A stretch of DNA of 64,000 nucleotides from Bacillota bacterium (GCA_023421735.1 JAEZSP010000037.1:34785-98784), one strand, 5' to 3'. Counted from the stretch's first letter, positions 17,662 through 28,290 are shown. Numbers and translations are program-made. Notes: generated by a model not told the origin, from the sequence alone.

Positions 17662-19275
17662 ATGACAAAGTATATCTTCGTAACCGGCGGCGTGGTATCC
17701 GGCCTGGGAAAGGGGATCACCGCAGCGTCACTGGGCAGGCTTCTTAAGGAACGCGGGTTGAAAGTCGCCGCGCAAAAGCTTGATCCCTACATCAATGTCG
17801 ATCCCGGCACTATGAGCCCCTATCAGCACGGCGAGGTCTACGTAACCGAAGACGGCGCCGAAACAGACCTCGATCTCGGGCATTACGAGCGGTTTATCGA
17901 CGAAAATCTCAACAAATTTTCAAACCTCACAACCGGCAAGGTCTTCGCGTCCGTGATCGACCGGGAACGCAGAGGCGTGTATCTCGGTTCTACCGTCCAG
18001 ATCATCCCGCATGTCACAAATGTCATTAAGGAATTCATCTACTCCGTCGGAAAAAAGACGGATGCCGATGTCGTCATTACGGAGATCGGCGGCACGACCG
18101 GAGACATCGAATCCCAATCATTCCTCGAAGCGATCCGTCAGGTCGGCCATGAGGTCGGCAGCGAAAATTCACTCTACATTCACGTCACCCTCGTTCCTTA
18201 TCTGCGTGCATCCGGCGAGCATAAATCGAAGCCGACGCAGCATTCTGTAAAAGAATTGCAGGGTATGGGCATCATCCCCGACATCATCGTGCTCAGAAGC
18301 GATGAGCCCATCGTTGACGAATCCATTTTTAAAAAAATTGCGGGTTTTTGCAATGTCAAGCCCGATTGCGTCATTGAAAACGTCACCCTCGAAACCATTT
18401 ATGAAGCGCCGCTCATGCTTGAGGAGGCAAATTTTTCCACTATTGTTTGCCGAGAGCTCAATATCGATCTACCCAAACCCGACTTGACCGAGTGGAAAGC
18501 GCTCGTCTCGTCCATTAAAAATTGTGATAAAACCGTGCGGATCGCGTTGGTTGGCAAATACATGCAGTTGCACGATGCGTATCTCTCTGTGGCGGAGGCG
18601 CTCAAGCACGCGGGCTTCTCCATGAGCGCGAATGTCGAAATCGACTGGATCGATTCTGAAACCATCACGCCCGAAAACGTCAAGAAAGCGCTTGCGGAGG
18701 CGGACGGCATTCTCGTGCCCGGCGGTTTCGGAAGCCGCGGCATCGAAGGCATGATCGTCGCGGCGCATTACGCACGCGTCAACCGAATTCCCTATCTCGG
18801 CATCTGCCTCGGCCTTCAAATCGCGGTCATCGAGTATGCGCGCAACGTGCTTGGCTATCGGGACGCCGATTCGCGCGAGTTTGACGAGACGTCGACCCAC
18901 CGCGTGATTGACTTTATGCCCGGGCAAAACGATGAAATCGACAAGGGCGGCACACTGCGTCTGGGCAGTTATCCCTGCCAGATTACACCCGGCACCATGA
19001 TGGAAAAATGCTACGATGCAAATCTCATCCATGAGCGGCACCGCCATCGATATGAAGTCAACAATCAGTTCCGGGAGGAATTGGTTGCAAACGGGCTGCT
19101 TGTGAGCGGCACATCCCCCGACGGGCGGCTGGTTGAAACGATGGAGATCGCGGACAGTCCCTTCTTCGTGGGCGTCCAGTATCATCCGGAATTCAAGTCA
19201 AGGCCCAATAAGGCGCATCCCCTCTTTAAGGGACTCGTGCGCGCGGCGCTTGCCGCGAAAGGCGAAACGGTTTAA
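17662..19275 (+). CDS. pyrG: CTP synthase
   Basis: A 537-residue enzyme of normal length. It converts UTP to CTP using ATP and glutamine. The N-terminal synthetase domain starts [17 protein letters not shown] (P-loop). The C-terminal class I glutamine amidotransferase has the catalytic Cys in [10 protein letters not shown] and His/Glu in [10 protein letters not shown]. The ATG at 17662 follows AAGGAGGG; an upstream in-frame start at 17617 adds 15 residues not typical of the family. A terminator follows, so it is transcribed alone from the consensus promoter upstream. Confidence 0.97.
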   Translation: MTKYIFVTGGVVSGLGKGITAASLGRLLKERGLKVAAQKLDPYINVDPGTMSPYQHGEVYVTEDGAETDLDLGHYERFIDENLNKFSNLTTGKVFASVIDRERRGVYLGSTVQIIPHVTNVIKEFIYSVGKKTDADVVITEIGGTTGDIESQSFLEAIRQVGHEVGSENSLYIHVTLVPYLRASGEHKSKPTQHSVKELQGMGIIPDIIVLRSDEPIVDESIFKKIAGFCNVKPDCVIENVTLETIYEAPLMLEEANFSTIVCRELNIDLPKPDLTEWKALVSSIKNCDKTVRIALVGKYMQLHDAYLSVAEALKHAGFSMSANVEIDWIDSETITPENVKKALAEADGILVPGGFGSRGIEGMIVAAHYARVNRIPYLGICLGLQIAVIEYARNVLGYRDADSREFDETSTHRVIDFMPGQNDEIDKGGTLRLGSYPCQITPGTMMEKCYDANLIHERHRHRYEVNNQFREELVANGLLVSGTSPDGRLVETMEIADSPFFVGVQYHPEFKSRPNKAHPLFKGLVRAALAAKGETV

Positions 19276-19281
19276 TCAGCA

Positions 19282-19309
19282 CGGGAAGGGGCTTTGCCCC
19301 TCCCGTTTT
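19282..19309 (+). terminator. Terminator after pyrG
   Basis: The stem CGGGAAGGGGC / GCCCCTCCCG has one bulged A and a TTT loop, and is followed by TTTT. Confidence 0.8.
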
Positions 19310-19349
19310 CTCATTTTACGAATACAATGAAGCAAGGCAGGTGTTTTTC

Positions 19350-21176
19350 ATGTGTGGAATCGTCGGATTCTCGGGATCTCAGAAGGCCGCGCCGGTTCTG
19401 TTGCAGGCGCTTTCCAAACTCGAGTACAGGGGATATGACTCTGCGGGCATTGCGCTGAGCAGCGACGGGGAGATCGAGTTGGTCAAGACCATTGGCATGA
19501 TAAAAAACCTTTGCGATCGAACGCAGGACGGCGAAGCGCTTTCCGGTCATGCCGGCATTGCGCATACCCGTTGGGCGACTCACGGCGCGCCCAACGAAGT
19601 CAACGCCCATCCACACATCTCCCAAAACGGAAAGTTTGCCATCGTGCACAACGGGATCATCGAGAACTATGCGGAATTGCGCCAGGAGCTGATCCAGACG
19701 GGCATTAAGTTCGTCAGCGAGACCGATACAGAGGTCGCCGCGCAGCTCATCGGCGCCTACTACGAGGGCGACGTGCGCCATGCCATCCTGAAGGCCGCCG
19801 GGCGGCTCAAAGGCAGCTACGCGCTGGGCGTCGTCTGTGCGGACACCCCCGGCGTGGTCTACGCACTGCGCGAGGAGAGCCCGCTCATCATCGGGCTGGG
19901 CATCGGCGAGAACTACTTCGCGTCGGACATCACCGCCTTTATCGCCTACACGCGCTCCGTGAAGTATTTAAACGACGGGGAGTTCGCGGAGATTTCGGAA
20001 GATGCGGTCCGGATCTTTGACGGTACCGGACGCGAGGTGGAGCGCGAGGCAACCCGCATTACATGGGACGTGGAAGCGGCGGAGAAGGGCGGCTTTGAGC
20101 ATTTCATGCTCAAGGAAATCATGGAGCAACCGCGCGCCGTGAAGTCAACCGTCGATGCGCGCATCAAAAACGGCGCAGTCGCGCTGGACGACGTGAAGCT
20201 GACCGCCGACGATTTGAAGGGCGTGCGCGAGATCGTTCTGACCGCCTGCGGCTCCGCCTACCACGCGGGCTGTGTGGGCAAGTATGCCATCGAGGATCTG
20301 TGCGGGATCCCCGTGCGCGTGGAGATCGCAAGCGAGCTGCGCTATCGCGCGGTCGGGATCGGGCCGGACGTTTTGGTCATCGCGATTTCGCAGTCCGGCG
20401 AAACGGCCGACACGCTCGCCGCGATGCGCGAGTGCAAGGCGCGCGGCGCGCGCGTCATGGCAATTGTAAATGTGGTCGGTTCGGCGGTTGCGAAGCTTGC
20501 GGACGACGCGATCTATACATGGGCGGGACCTGAGATCGCCGTTGCAACCACGAAGGGATACACCACGCAGGTGTCGGTTCTGTATCTGATCGCAATCCGT
20601 TTCGGGGTGCTCATTGGGAAAATTGATGCCGCGCGCGAGAAGGCCCTGATTGCGGAGCTTCAGAAAGTGCCGCCGATGATGCAGCGCGCGATCGACCTGA
20701 ACCATCACGCGGAGTATCTCGCCAAGCGCTATGCCAAGAACGAATCCGTGTTCTTCATCGGCCGCAACATCGACTGCGCGGTCTGCCTTGAAGGTTCCCT
20801 CAAGCTCAAGGAAATCTCTTATATTCACTCGGAAGCTTACCCTGCGGGCGAACTCAAGCACGGAACCATTGCGCTCATCGAACAGGATCGGCTAGTCGTC
20901 GCCCTCGCCTGCCATGAGCCGCTCTTTGACAAGATGATGAATAACATCAAGGAGGTCAAGGCGCGCGGCGCGAAGGTGCTGGGCGTCACGCCCGAGGGGA
21001 ACAAGCGTATCTTCTCGGAAGCCGATGACGCGCTCTTCGTCCCGGTCATCGACCCCGTCTTCATGCCGGTTGTCGAGATCGTTCCGCTGCAGCTTTTCGC
21101 CTATTACGTTGCCTACGCAAACGGCTGCGACATCGACAAGCCGAAGAATCTCGCAAAGTCCGTGACAGTCGAGTAG
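19350..21176 (+). CDS. glmS: Glutamine-fructose-6-phosphate aminotransferase (isomerising)
   Basis: A 608-residue enzyme making glucosamine-6-phosphate from fructose-6-phosphate and glutamine, the first step to UDP-GlcNAc and peptidoglycan. It starts MCGIVGFSG, so Cys2 becomes the N-terminal nucleophile of the glutaminase domain after Met removal; this fixes the ATG at 19350. RGYDSAG and HTRWATHG belong to the glutaminase site. Two SIS domains follow (CGSAYHAGCVGKY; ISQSGETADTLAA; EGSLKLKEISYIHSEAYPAGELKHG), with the C-terminal KPKNLAKSVTVE. No glmS ribozyme is visible in the 74-base gap upstream. Confidence 0.98.
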   Translation: MCGIVGFSGSQKAAPVLLQALSKLEYRGYDSAGIALSSDGEIELVKTIGMIKNLCDRTQDGEALSGHAGIAHTRWATHGAPNEVNAHPHISQNGKFAIVHNGIIENYAELRQELIQTGIKFVSETDTEVAAQLIGAYYEGDVRHAILKAAGRLKGSYALGVVCADTPGVVYALREESPLIIGLGIGENYFASDITAFIAYTRSVKYLNDGEFAEISEDAVRIFDGTGREVEREATRITWDVEAAEKGGFEHFMLKEIMEQPRAVKSTVDARIKNGAVALDDVKLTADDLKGVREIVLTACGSAYHAGCVGKYAIEDLCGIPVRVEIASELRYRAVGIGPDVLVIAISQSGETADTLAAMRECKARGARVMAIVNVVGSAVAKLADDAIYTWAGPEIAVATTKGYTTQVSVLYLIAIRFGVLIGKIDAAREKALIAELQKVPPMMQRAIDLNHHAEYLAKRYAKNESVFFIGRNIDCAVCLEGSLKLKEISYIHSEAYPAGELKHGTIALIEQDRLVVALACHEPLFDKMMNNIKEVKARGAKVLGVTPEGNKRIFSEADDALFVPVIDPVFMPVVEIVPLQLFAYYVAYANGCDIDKPKNLAKSVTVE

Positions 21177-21178
21177 GG

Positions 21179-21207
21179 ATCATCCGGGGGCCCAACCCCC
21201 GGATGAT
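21179..21207. terminator. GC-rich hairpin after glmS
   Basis: A perfect 12-pair inverted repeat ATCATCCGGGGG-CCCAA-CCCCCGGATGAT, followed by TTA only. It resembles hairpins at 9014 and 46258 in composition and position. Confidence 0.6.
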
Positions 21208-21259
21208 TTAAGGGTGCGCAAAAAGTGCGCCATGCATCCGATACATAACCTATGTTTAC

Positions 21260-21288
21260 TTGATAACGCGGCAAAGCGGGGATATAAT
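21260..21288 (+). promoter_or_regulatory. Sigma-A promoter of purBA
   Basis: TTGATA (21260) and TATAAT (21283) with a 17-base spacer, 33 bases before the purB start. Confidence 0.88.
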
Positions 21289-21321
21289 AGAGCCAGTGTG
21301 TTTTTTGGGAGGTTCCCCGAT

Positions 21322-22752
21322 ATGAAGGATCGTTACGAGAGCCCGCTCTGTTCGCGGTATGCATCGAAAAAAATGCAGTTCATCTTCTCGCCCGACTTCA
21401 AGTTTTCGACCTGGCGCAGGCTTTGGATCGCCCTCGCGGAGAGCGAGCAGGAGCTTGGGCTCGAGATCACAGAGGTGCAGCTTGCCGAGATGCGCGCGCA
21501 CATCGACGACATTGACTATGCGCGCGCGGCGGACTACGAAAAAAAACTCCGGCACGACGTGATGGCGCACCTGCATGCATTCGGGGATTTGTGCCCGTCT
21601 GCGAAGCCCATCATTCATCTGGGCGCGACCTCCTGCTATGTGGGCGACAATACGGACGTCATCCAGATGCGCGAGGGCCTGCAACAGATCAAAAAACTGC
21701 TCGTAAACGCAATTGCCGCCCTCGGCGCATTCGCTGAAAAATATAAGGACGTGCCGACGCTCGCCTATACCCACTTTCAGGCCGCGCAGCCCACGACCCT
21801 TGGAAAGCGCGCGACATTGTGGGCGCAGGATTACCTCATGGATCTCGACCGGCTCGATTTCGAGCTTTCGAACCTCAGGCTCTTGGGCTGCAAGGGCACG
21901 ACCGGCACCGGCGCAAGCTTTTTGGAGCTTTTTGGCGGCGACCGGGAGAAGGTGCTGGCGCTCGAGGCGCGGATCGCGGCGAAGATGGACTTTGCCGCCT
22001 GTTCTCCGGTTTCCGGGCAGACGTATTCGCGCAAGGTGGATTCTTTCGTCGTGAATGTTTTGGCGGGAATCGCCCAGTCGGCGTCCAAAATGGCGACCGA
22101 CATTCGGCTCCTTTCGCACTTGAAGGAATTCGACGAGCCGTTTGAATCCGGTCAGGTCGGTTCCTCTGCTATGGCATACAAGCGAAACCCCATGCGCTGC
22201 GAGCGGATAACGTCCCTTGCGCGCTATGTGATTGCGGACGCGCAGAACCCGGCAATCACCGCTGCGACGCAGTGGCTCGAGCGAACGCTCGACGATTCCG
22301 CGAATCGCAGAATCGCAATTCCGGAGGCGTTTCTCGCGGTCGACGCGATCCTGACGCTTGCCATCAACGTCATTTCCGGCTGCCGGGTCTATCCGAAGGT
22401 GATGGAAAAGCATCTCCTTGAGGAATTGCCCTTCATGGCGACCGAAAACATACTCATGCGCGCGGTCTCTCTGGGCGGCGACCGACAGGAACTGCACGAG
22501 GCGATCCGGCAGTACTCGGTCGAAACGGCGCAGCACGTCAAACTCGAGGGCGGGGATAACGACCTCATTGGAAAGCTCAGAGCCGATCCGCGCTTCTGTC
22601 TCGACGATGCGGCGCTGGCCGAAATCCTCGACGTCAAGGCGTTCGTGGGCCTCGCGCCCTTTCAGACGGAATCGTTCATTGCGGAATACATCGAACCCGC
22701 GCTCAACGCCAACCGGGAGCTTCTCGGCGCGGACGCGCAGGTCAACGTATAG
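21322..22752 (+). CDS. purB: Adenylosuccinate lyase
   Basis: A 476-residue fumarase/aspartase-superfamily enzyme acting twice in purine synthesis (SAICAR to AICAR, adenylosuccinate to AMP). The signature SSAMAYKRNPMRCE is present, with the catalytic loop Ser just before it. THFQAAQPTTLGKR and GATSCYVGDN are the other conserved regions. The ATG at 21322 follows GGGAGG; a longer frame from 21214 runs through the promoter and is not used. purA follows after 12 bases, so the two AMP-forming steps are co-transcribed. Confidence 0.96.
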   Translation: MKDRYESPLCSRYASKKMQFIFSPDFKFSTWRRLWIALAESEQELGLEITEVQLAEMRAHIDDIDYARAADYEKKLRHDVMAHLHAFGDLCPSAKPIIHLGATSCYVGDNTDVIQMREGLQQIKKLLVNAIAALGAFAEKYKDVPTLAYTHFQAAQPTTLGKRATLWAQDYLMDLDRLDFELSNLRLLGCKGTTGTGASFLELFGGDREKVLALEARIAAKMDFAACSPVSGQTYSRKVDSFVVNVLAGIAQSASKMATDIRLLSHLKEFDEPFESGQVGSSAMAYKRNPMRCERITSLARYVIADAQNPAITAATQWLERTLDDSANRRIAIPEAFLAVDAILTLAINVISGCRVYPKVMEKHLLEELPFMATENILMRAVSLGGDRQELHEAIRQYSVETAQHVKLEGGDNDLIGKLRADPRFCLDDAALAEILDVKAFVGLAPFQTESFIAEYIEPALNANRELLGADAQVNV

Positions 22753-22764
22753 GAGGACAAACAA

Positions 22765-24024
22765 ATGCTGACTGCTGTGGTTGGAATCAACTGGGGCGAC
22801 GAGGGCAAGGGGCGCATGGTTGACCTGCTCTCGCAGGATTATAAGATGGTTGCGCGCTATCAGGGCGGAAACAACGCCGGGCACACGGTCGTGAACCCGC
22901 GCGGGAAGTTCATTTTGAACCTGTTGCCCTCCGGTATTTTGCGCGACGATACGGTCAATGTGATGGGCCCGGGTATGGTCATCGATTTGGAGCATCTGTT
23001 CGGCGAGGTCGGACGCCTGCGCGACGCGGGTATTGCGGTTACGCCCGCGCATCTCAAAATTTCGGATCGCGCGGTCATCTGCATGCCGTATCACAAGCTC
23101 CTGGATAACCTCGAGGAGGACAGGCTTGCGGACCGCAAGTTCGGTTCGACCCGCCGGGGCATTGCGCCCGTGTATGCGGATCGGTACATGAAAAAAGTAA
23201 TCCGTATGGCTGATCTTCTGACCCCGGATACGCTGCGCGGCAAGATCGAGAACATACTCGAATGGAAAAATCTGACCGTCGTGGGCGGCTACGGACACGC
23301 GGCAATTACGGCGCGGGAGATGCTCGACTGGCTCGAAAAATACGGCATGCCGTTTCGGGATTTCATCTGCGATACGACGTCCCTTCTCGCGTCTTCCGAG
23401 AGCGTTATCTTCGAGGCGCAGCTTGGCGCGCTTCGCGATATCGATTACGGCATTTATCCCTATACCTCATCTTCCACGACGCTCGCCGCCTATGCGCCCA
23501 TCGGCGCCGGGATTCCCGGGCGCAGGCTTGACCGCGTGGTGGGCATCATGAAGGCGTATTCCTCCTGCGTGGGTGAAGGGCCGTTTACCTGCGAACTGTT
23601 TGGCGATGCGGGCAAGGCGCTGCGCGACGCGGGCGCCGAATACGGTGCGGCGACCGGCCGACCGCGGCGCGTGGGTGGATTTGACGTTCCGGCGTCGAAG
23701 TACGGCGTGCTGGTGCAGGGCGCGGATGAATTGGCAGTGACGAAGCTGGATGTTTTGTCCTACCTTGACAAGATTCCGGTGTGCGTGGCCTACGAGGTGG
23801 ACGGTGAAAAGACGGATACGTTCATGGTCGGCGATCGGCTGGGTCGTGCCAAGCCCGTCTACGAGGAGATGGACGGCTGGAAGACCGACATTTCCGGCTG
23901 CCGTACGTTCGGGGCGCTTCCGAAAAACGCGCAGAAGTACGTGCGCTACCTCGAAGAGGCGGTTACCTGCCGCATCCGCTACGTGTCGGTTGGCGCGGCG
24001 CGCGACGAATATATCGAAATGTAA
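22765..24024 (+). CDS. purA: Adenylosuccinate synthetase
   Basis: A 419-residue GTP-dependent enzyme joining IMP and aspartate. The N-terminus GINWGDEGKGRMVDLLS is the GTP-binding P-loop with the catalytic Asp, and GGNNAGHTVV is the conserved His motif. FGSTRRGIAP and the late VGGFDVPASKYG segment fit the family. It follows AGGAGGACAAACAA and completes the purB-purA operon. A terminator lies just downstream. Confidence 0.96.
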   Translation: MLTAVVGINWGDEGKGRMVDLLSQDYKMVARYQGGNNAGHTVVNPRGKFILNLLPSGILRDDTVNVMGPGMVIDLEHLFGEVGRLRDAGIAVTPAHLKISDRAVICMPYHKLLDNLEEDRLADRKFGSTRRGIAPVYADRYMKKVIRMADLLTPDTLRGKIENILEWKNLTVVGGYGHAAITAREMLDWLEKYGMPFRDFICDTTSLLASSESVIFEAQLGALRDIDYGIYPYTSSSTTLAAYAPIGAGIPGRRLDRVVGIMKAYSSCVGEGPFTCELFGDAGKALRDAGAEYGAATGRPRRVGGFDVPASKYGVLVQGADELAVTKLDVLSYLDKIPVCVAYEVDGEKTDTFMVGDRLGRAKPVYEEMDGWKTDISGCRTFGALPKNAQKYVRYLEEAVTCRIRYVSVGAARDEYIEM

Positions 24025-24035
24025 TCTCCCTGTTT

Positions 24036-24073
24036 CCGCGCGGTTCGGCCTTCGGGTCGCCGCGCGGCTTTTT
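24036..24073 (+). terminator. Terminator after purA
   Basis: The arms CCGCGCGG (24036) and CCGCGCGG (24060), which is self-complementary, enclose a 16-base loop and are followed by CTTTTT. Confidence 0.75.
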
Positions 24074-24109
24074 ATGCCAATCCCGTTGTGGTACGGCGTT
24101 CGCTTTTCC

Positions 24110-24138
24110 TTGACGCGGCGATGAATATACGTCATAAT
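24110..24138 (+). promoter_or_regulatory. Sigma-A promoter of the ABC-F gene
   Basis: TTGACG (24110) and CATAAT (24133) with a 17-base spacer, 19 bases before the ATG. Confidence 0.75.
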
Positions 24139-24156
24139 AGTATTATCTGAATATAG

Positions 24157-26045
24157 GTGGTCGTTATGGCAGACATCAATATCGCAAACGTTAAAAAATC
24201 GTTTCAGCAGGATCGGATCGTACTGGACGGCGTGACGTTTCAGGTCGACCGCGGCGAGCGCGTCGGGCTGATTGGCGGAAACGGCACGGGCAAAACGACG
24301 CTCTTGCGCCTCATCACGGGCGAGCTTGCGCCGGACGCGGGCGTGGCGAACGTCGGGAAGGGGCTGCAACTGGGCTATGTGGCGCAGCTGAATCACTATG
24401 CCCCGGGCACGACGTGCGAGGACGTTTTGCGCGCGGCATTTGCGCGCATGTTCGAGGTCGCGCAGGAAATGGAGAAAATCCACGCGGGCATGGACGCGGA
24501 CGACGCGGGGCGCTATTCGCGGCTTATGGACGAATATCTGGCCCTGGGCGGCTATGAATGGGAAACAGGGCTGAACAAGGTCGCAAACGGCCTAGGGATC
24601 GATCCCGAGATGCGCGAACGTTTTTTGCGGATCTTTCGGGCGGCGAAAAGACCCGCGTGTGCCTTGCGCGACTGATTCTTGAAAAGACGGACGTACTGCT
24701 TCTGGACGAGCCGACGAATCACCTCGACACGCGTTCCATGGAGTGGCTTGAGGATTATCTTATCCATTACAAGGGTACCGTGCTCGTGGTCTCGCACGAC
24801 CGATATTTTCTGGACGTGGTCGTGACACGCATCGTAGAGTTGGAGCACGGCAAGCCGGCGTTTTACGGCGGCAATTACACATTTTATGTTGCCGAAAAGG
24901 AGCTGCGCTATCGCCAGCAACTCATGCGCTATCAGCGCGAACAGGCAAAGGTGAAGCAGCTTGAATTTCAGGTGCAGCGCCTTAAGGCATGGGGTTCTGT
25001 GTATGACAATCCGGCGCTTCACAAGCGGGCGCGGGCGATGGAAAAGCGCATCGAGCGCGTGCAGGAAACCGACCGTCCCACGAAGGAAACGCGCATGGAC
25101 GTGGGCTTTCGCTCCGATCAATTTCGTGCCGACCGGGTTTTGTGGACGGAGAATCTCACAAAGGCATTCGGCGAAAAGATGCTTTTTCAGGGCGTGAATG
25201 CACAGATGCGCGGTGGAGGCGAGCGGATCGCGCTCTTGGGTCCGAACGGCTGCGGCAAGACCACGTTTTTAAAGATTCTGATGGGAATCGAAAAGGCGGA
25301 TACGGGAGAGGCGTGCTTCGGACCGTCCGTCTGCTGGGCATACCTTCCGCAGGTGGTCGAATTTGAGCATCCGGAGAGAACCTTATACGACACGCTGCTC
25401 TACGAGGCGAACGTGACGCCGCAGGAGGCGCGCGACCGGCTTGGCGCGTTCCGGTTCCGGGGCGAAGACCAGTTCAAGACCGTTTCGCAGCTCTCGGGCG
25501 GCGAGCGCGCGCGGCTTCGGATGTGCCTCATCATGCTGTCGCGGGCAAATTTGCTTATCCTCGACGAGCCGACCAACCACCTCGATCTCGCTTCGCGCGA
25601 GTGGATTGAGGAGGCGGTGGCGGAATTTGAGGGCGCGCTTCTGTTCGTCTCGCACGACCGTTATTTCATCCGGCGGTTTGCCGATCGGATATGGGAGATC
25701 GAGGACGGTATGTTCCGTGATTGGCCGTGTGATTATGAATCCTACCGCCGTCGAAAATCCCTTGAAAAAAATGCGCCTCCGCCTGTGCGAGAAAAACCCA
25801 AACCGCAGGAGAAAGCGCCCGCGCGCGATCAGAAAGCCGAGAGGAAGTTGAACGCGCTCGAGCGGGACATCGCGCGCGTCGAGGAACGGCTCGCGGATTT
25901 TGCGCCCCGGATCGAAGCATGCGCGAGCGATTATGTGAAACTGAACGAAATACTGGAAGAGAAAGCGGCGTTGGAGGCGGAACTTGCGGGCATGTACGCC
26001 CAATGGGAAAAGGATGCCGCCGCGTTGGAGGGGGATGCGGAATGA
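24157..26045 (+). CDS. ABC-F family ATPase, reading frame broken by a -1 shift
   Basis: Read through a -1 shift at 24621-24627, this gives a 629-residue ABC-F protein. Domain 1 has Walker [13 protein letters not shown], signature LSGGEKTR and Walker [13 protein letters not shown]. An ABC-F linker with basic and Gln-rich helices (about 255-310) follows. Domain 2 has [20 protein letters not shown] and [12 protein letters not shown] charged C-terminal coiled coil (about 545-625) follows. The first frame alone ends at 24675 just before the first signature; the second begins in the right place ([10 protein letters not shown]). ABC-F proteins act on the ribosome in translation rescue or antibiotic protection. 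The break may be a sequencing error in the T6 run, a real mutation, or programmed frameshifting. Confidence 0.88.
24621..24656 (+). promoter_or_regulatory. Slippery heptamer T TTT TTG plus immediate stem-loop
   Basis: In the upstream frame the codons are CGT TTT TTG, so the last T of CGT and the next two codons form a classical X XXY YYZ heptamer. A stem begins at its last G: GCGG, one mismatch, TCTTT, CG, a five-base loop GGCGG, then CG, a bulged A, AAAGA, CCGC. A -1 slip here restores the conserved LSGGEKTR frame. The spacer to the main stem is short compared with known programmed sites. Confidence 0.4.
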
Positions 26046-27226
26046 AGATTGCCATTGCGGGCGCGGGGTATGTGGGGCTATCGAACGCGGTGCTCCTCGC
26101 ACAGAAAAATCCGGTTGTTTTGTATGACATCGTGCCGGAAAAAATAAAACTGATTTCGGAAGGCAAGTCGCCCATCGTGGACGCTGAGCTCGAAGACTAT
26201 CTGGCGCACCGGACGCTGGACCTGCAGGTGACGACGGATTTCCGTGCGGCATTTTCGGATGCCGAGTTGGTCGTCATCGCGACGCCGACCAACTACGATC
26301 CTGTTCGCAACTACTTCGACACCTCGTCCGTCGAGGACGTGATTGCCAAGGTGATCGAGGCGAATCCCGATGCGGTGATCATCATAAAATCCACCGTACC
26401 GGTTGGATACACCGAGGCGGCGCGCGCCGAATTTACCTGTGATAACATCCTGTTTTCACCGGAATTTTTGCGGGAGGGGCGCGCGCTTTACGACAATCTC
26501 CACCCCTCGCGCATCATCGTGGGTGTGCCAATCAAAAACGCGCGGCTTAAAAAGGCGGCGGAAAACTTTGCGCACCTGCTCCGCGAGGGCGCGGTCAAAC
26601 AGGACATCGAGACGCTGTTTATGAACCCAACCGAGGCGGAGGCCGTGAAGCTGTTTGCAAATACATATCTGGCGCTCCGCGTAAGCTTCTTTAACGAGCT
26701 TGATTCCTATGCGGAGACGCGCAATCTCAACACCCGCTCGATCATCGAGGGCGTGTGCATGGATCCGCGCATCGGCACGCATTACAATAATCCGTCCTTC
26801 GGGTACGGCGGCTACTGCCTTCCGAAGGACACGAAACAGCTGCTTGCGAACTATACCGATGTGCCCAACAATATCATCGGGGCGATCGTGGCGGCAAATT
26901 CGACGCGCAAGGATTTCATTGCAGACCGGATTATCGAGAGAAAGCCGAAGATCGTGGGCGTGTACCGGCTCACCATGAAGGCGGGTTCGGATAATTTCCG
27001 GCAGTCGAGCATACAGGGCGTGATGAAGCGCATCAAGGCCAAGGGCATCGAGGTCGTCGTGTATGAGCCGACGCTTGCGGAGGAAGGGTTCTACAACAGC
27101 CGCGTGATCCGCGACCTTGCGCAATTCAAGGAGATGAGCGACGTGATCCTGGCGAATCGGTATGCCGATGAGATCGCGGACGTGCTGGATAAGGTCTACA
27201 CGCGCGACATCTATTTCAGAGATTAG
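26042..27226 (+). CDS. ugd: UDP-glucose/nucleotide-sugar 6-dehydrogenase
   Basis: A 394-residue UDPGDH family enzyme, oxidising a UDP-sugar to the uronic acid with two NAD+. The N-terminal Rossmann motif is [26 protein letters not shown] and KSTVPVGYT are standard, and the catalytic Cys is in [13 protein letters not shown]. The start overlaps the ABC-F stop (ATGA), so it is co-translated with it. Together with the BY-kinases and the LCP protein it points to an acidic surface polysaccharide, but no glycosyltransferases are in the window. UDP-glucose is the most likely substrate; UDP-ManNAc or others are possible. Confidence 0.9.
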   Translation: MKIAIAGAGYVGLSNAVLLAQKNPVVLYDIVPEKIKLISEGKSPIVDAELEDYLAHRTLDLQVTTDFRAAFSDAELVVIATPTNYDPVRNYFDTSSVEDVIAKVIEANPDAVIIIKSTVPVGYTEAARAEFTCDNILFSPEFLREGRALYDNLHPSRIIVGVPIKNARLKKAAENFAHLLREGAVKQDIETLFMNPTEAEAVKLFANTYLALRVSFFNELDSYAETRNLNTRSIIEGVCMDPRIGTHYNNPSFGYGGYCLPKDTKQLLANYTDVPNNIIGAIVAANSTRKDFIADRIIERKPKIVGVYRLTMKAGSDNFRQSSIQGVMKRIKAKGIEVVVYEPTLAEEGFYNSRVIRDLAQFKEMSDVILANRYADEIADVLDKVYTRDIYFRD

Positions 27227-27234
27227 GAGAAACC

Positions 27235-28269
27235 ATGAGACGATTTTTCTGCGCGTTGCTCGCGCTTGCGCTTTTTGCCATTCCGGCCTTTGCCGAGGGC
27301 GATGCGTTTTCCATTTCACAGGACAGCACTGCGTTTTCGATGGAGACCGCTTTTTCCATTCTTCAGCTCGCCGCGCCGCAGACTGCGGACGCCGCACGCG
27401 CGCTTTTTGAGGGCATGGGATTCTCGGTGCTCAGGCAGGCGAACTATGCAAAACGCGTATCCAATCATTCGAATACCAGCGCGTACACCGTCGCAGCCGG
27501 GCAGGCAGAAATTCGCGGCGAGACGCGCACGCTCGTCGTGATCACGATTCGCGGTACGGCCGACGGGGAGTGGTATTCCAACTTCGACTTCGCGGGGGAG
27601 ACGGGCGGCGCGTGCCTGTATGCGGAAAACTTTATGGCGGCGGCGCAGGCAATCTTCGATGCGGCGCAGCCGGACATCGATTCTTATCAGAATCCGGTTG
27701 TGCTCGCCACGGGCTATAGCCGGGGCGCAGCCTGCGCGAATCTATTGGGCGTACTGCTTGATGCGGCCTATGATCCGGCGGATGTGTACGTTTACACGTT
27801 TGCAACGCCGAACACGGTGCATACGGCGGACGTCGATTGTCCGAATATCTTCAACCTCGTGAACATGAACGACGCGATTACGCGCATGCCACCCGCTGCT
27901 TGGGGGTTCCATCGTGCGGGTGTGGACATCGAACTGCGCGATCCGGACAACACAAACGCCGGTATGCACGAGATGTTTCTCGCGCTGCTCGGCGCATGTC
28001 CCGATATCGATTCCTACTACAACGATCGCCACAGCCTGACTGCTCCGGGGCTTTCGGAGGACGGGATCGCCTTTTTCGAGCTTTTTCAGGCGGTTGCGGA
28101 TGCCTTTACAAACGGCACGCCTTCCGCAGAAACACAGGCGCTCTTTCAGCAGATCATGACGGGCCAAAGCGACATGGCGGCTTTCTTCTCCCTCTTTATG
28201 GGCACCAGTCAGACCAGCTTCTTCGATCAGCATATGCCCACCGTGTATATGAATCTCATGGGAGAATAA
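27235..28269 (+). CDS. Secreted lipase (class 3)-like alpha/beta hydrolase
   Basis: A 344-residue exported protein. The signal peptide is residues 1-20 (cleavage after AIPAFA). The nucleophile elbow VVLATGYSRGAACANLLG fits GxSxG of class 3 lipases, and VITIRGTADGEWYSNFDF is the oxyanion strand. Likely later acids are Asp in LVNMNDAITRMPP and a His near the C-terminal third (SYYNDRHSL). It is 8 bases downstream of the nucleotide-sugar dehydrogenase and probably in the same transcript. Substrate unknown. It is odd beside sugar-nucleotide genes; de-acylation of a surface glycan is one possibility. Confidence 0.8.
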   Translation: MRRFFCALLALALFAIPAFAEGDAFSISQDSTAFSMETAFSILQLAAPQTADAARALFEGMGFSVLRQANYAKRVSNHSNTSAYTVAAGQAEIRGETRTLVVITIRGTADGEWYSNFDFAGETGGACLYAENFMAAAQAIFDAAQPDIDSYQNPVVLATGYSRGAACANLLGVLLDAAYDPADVYVYTFATPNTVHTADVDCPNIFNLVNMNDAITRMPPAAWGFHRAGVDIELRDPDNTNAGMHEMFLALLGACPDIDSYYNDRHSLTAPGLSEDGIAFFELFQAVADAFTNGTPSAETQALFQQIMTGQSDMAAFFSLFMGTSQTSFFDQHMPTVYMNLMGE

Positions 28270-28290
28270 CCTCATAATTCGGACAGGTAC

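Noticed and set aside
19276..19349. glmS ribozyme
   Set aside because: The gap is only 74 bases, holds the pyrG terminator and lacks any ribozyme core sequence.
21256..23298. 680-codon open frame on the minus strand
   Set aside because: Antisense to purB and purA; Arg/His-rich, without a motif or ribosome site.
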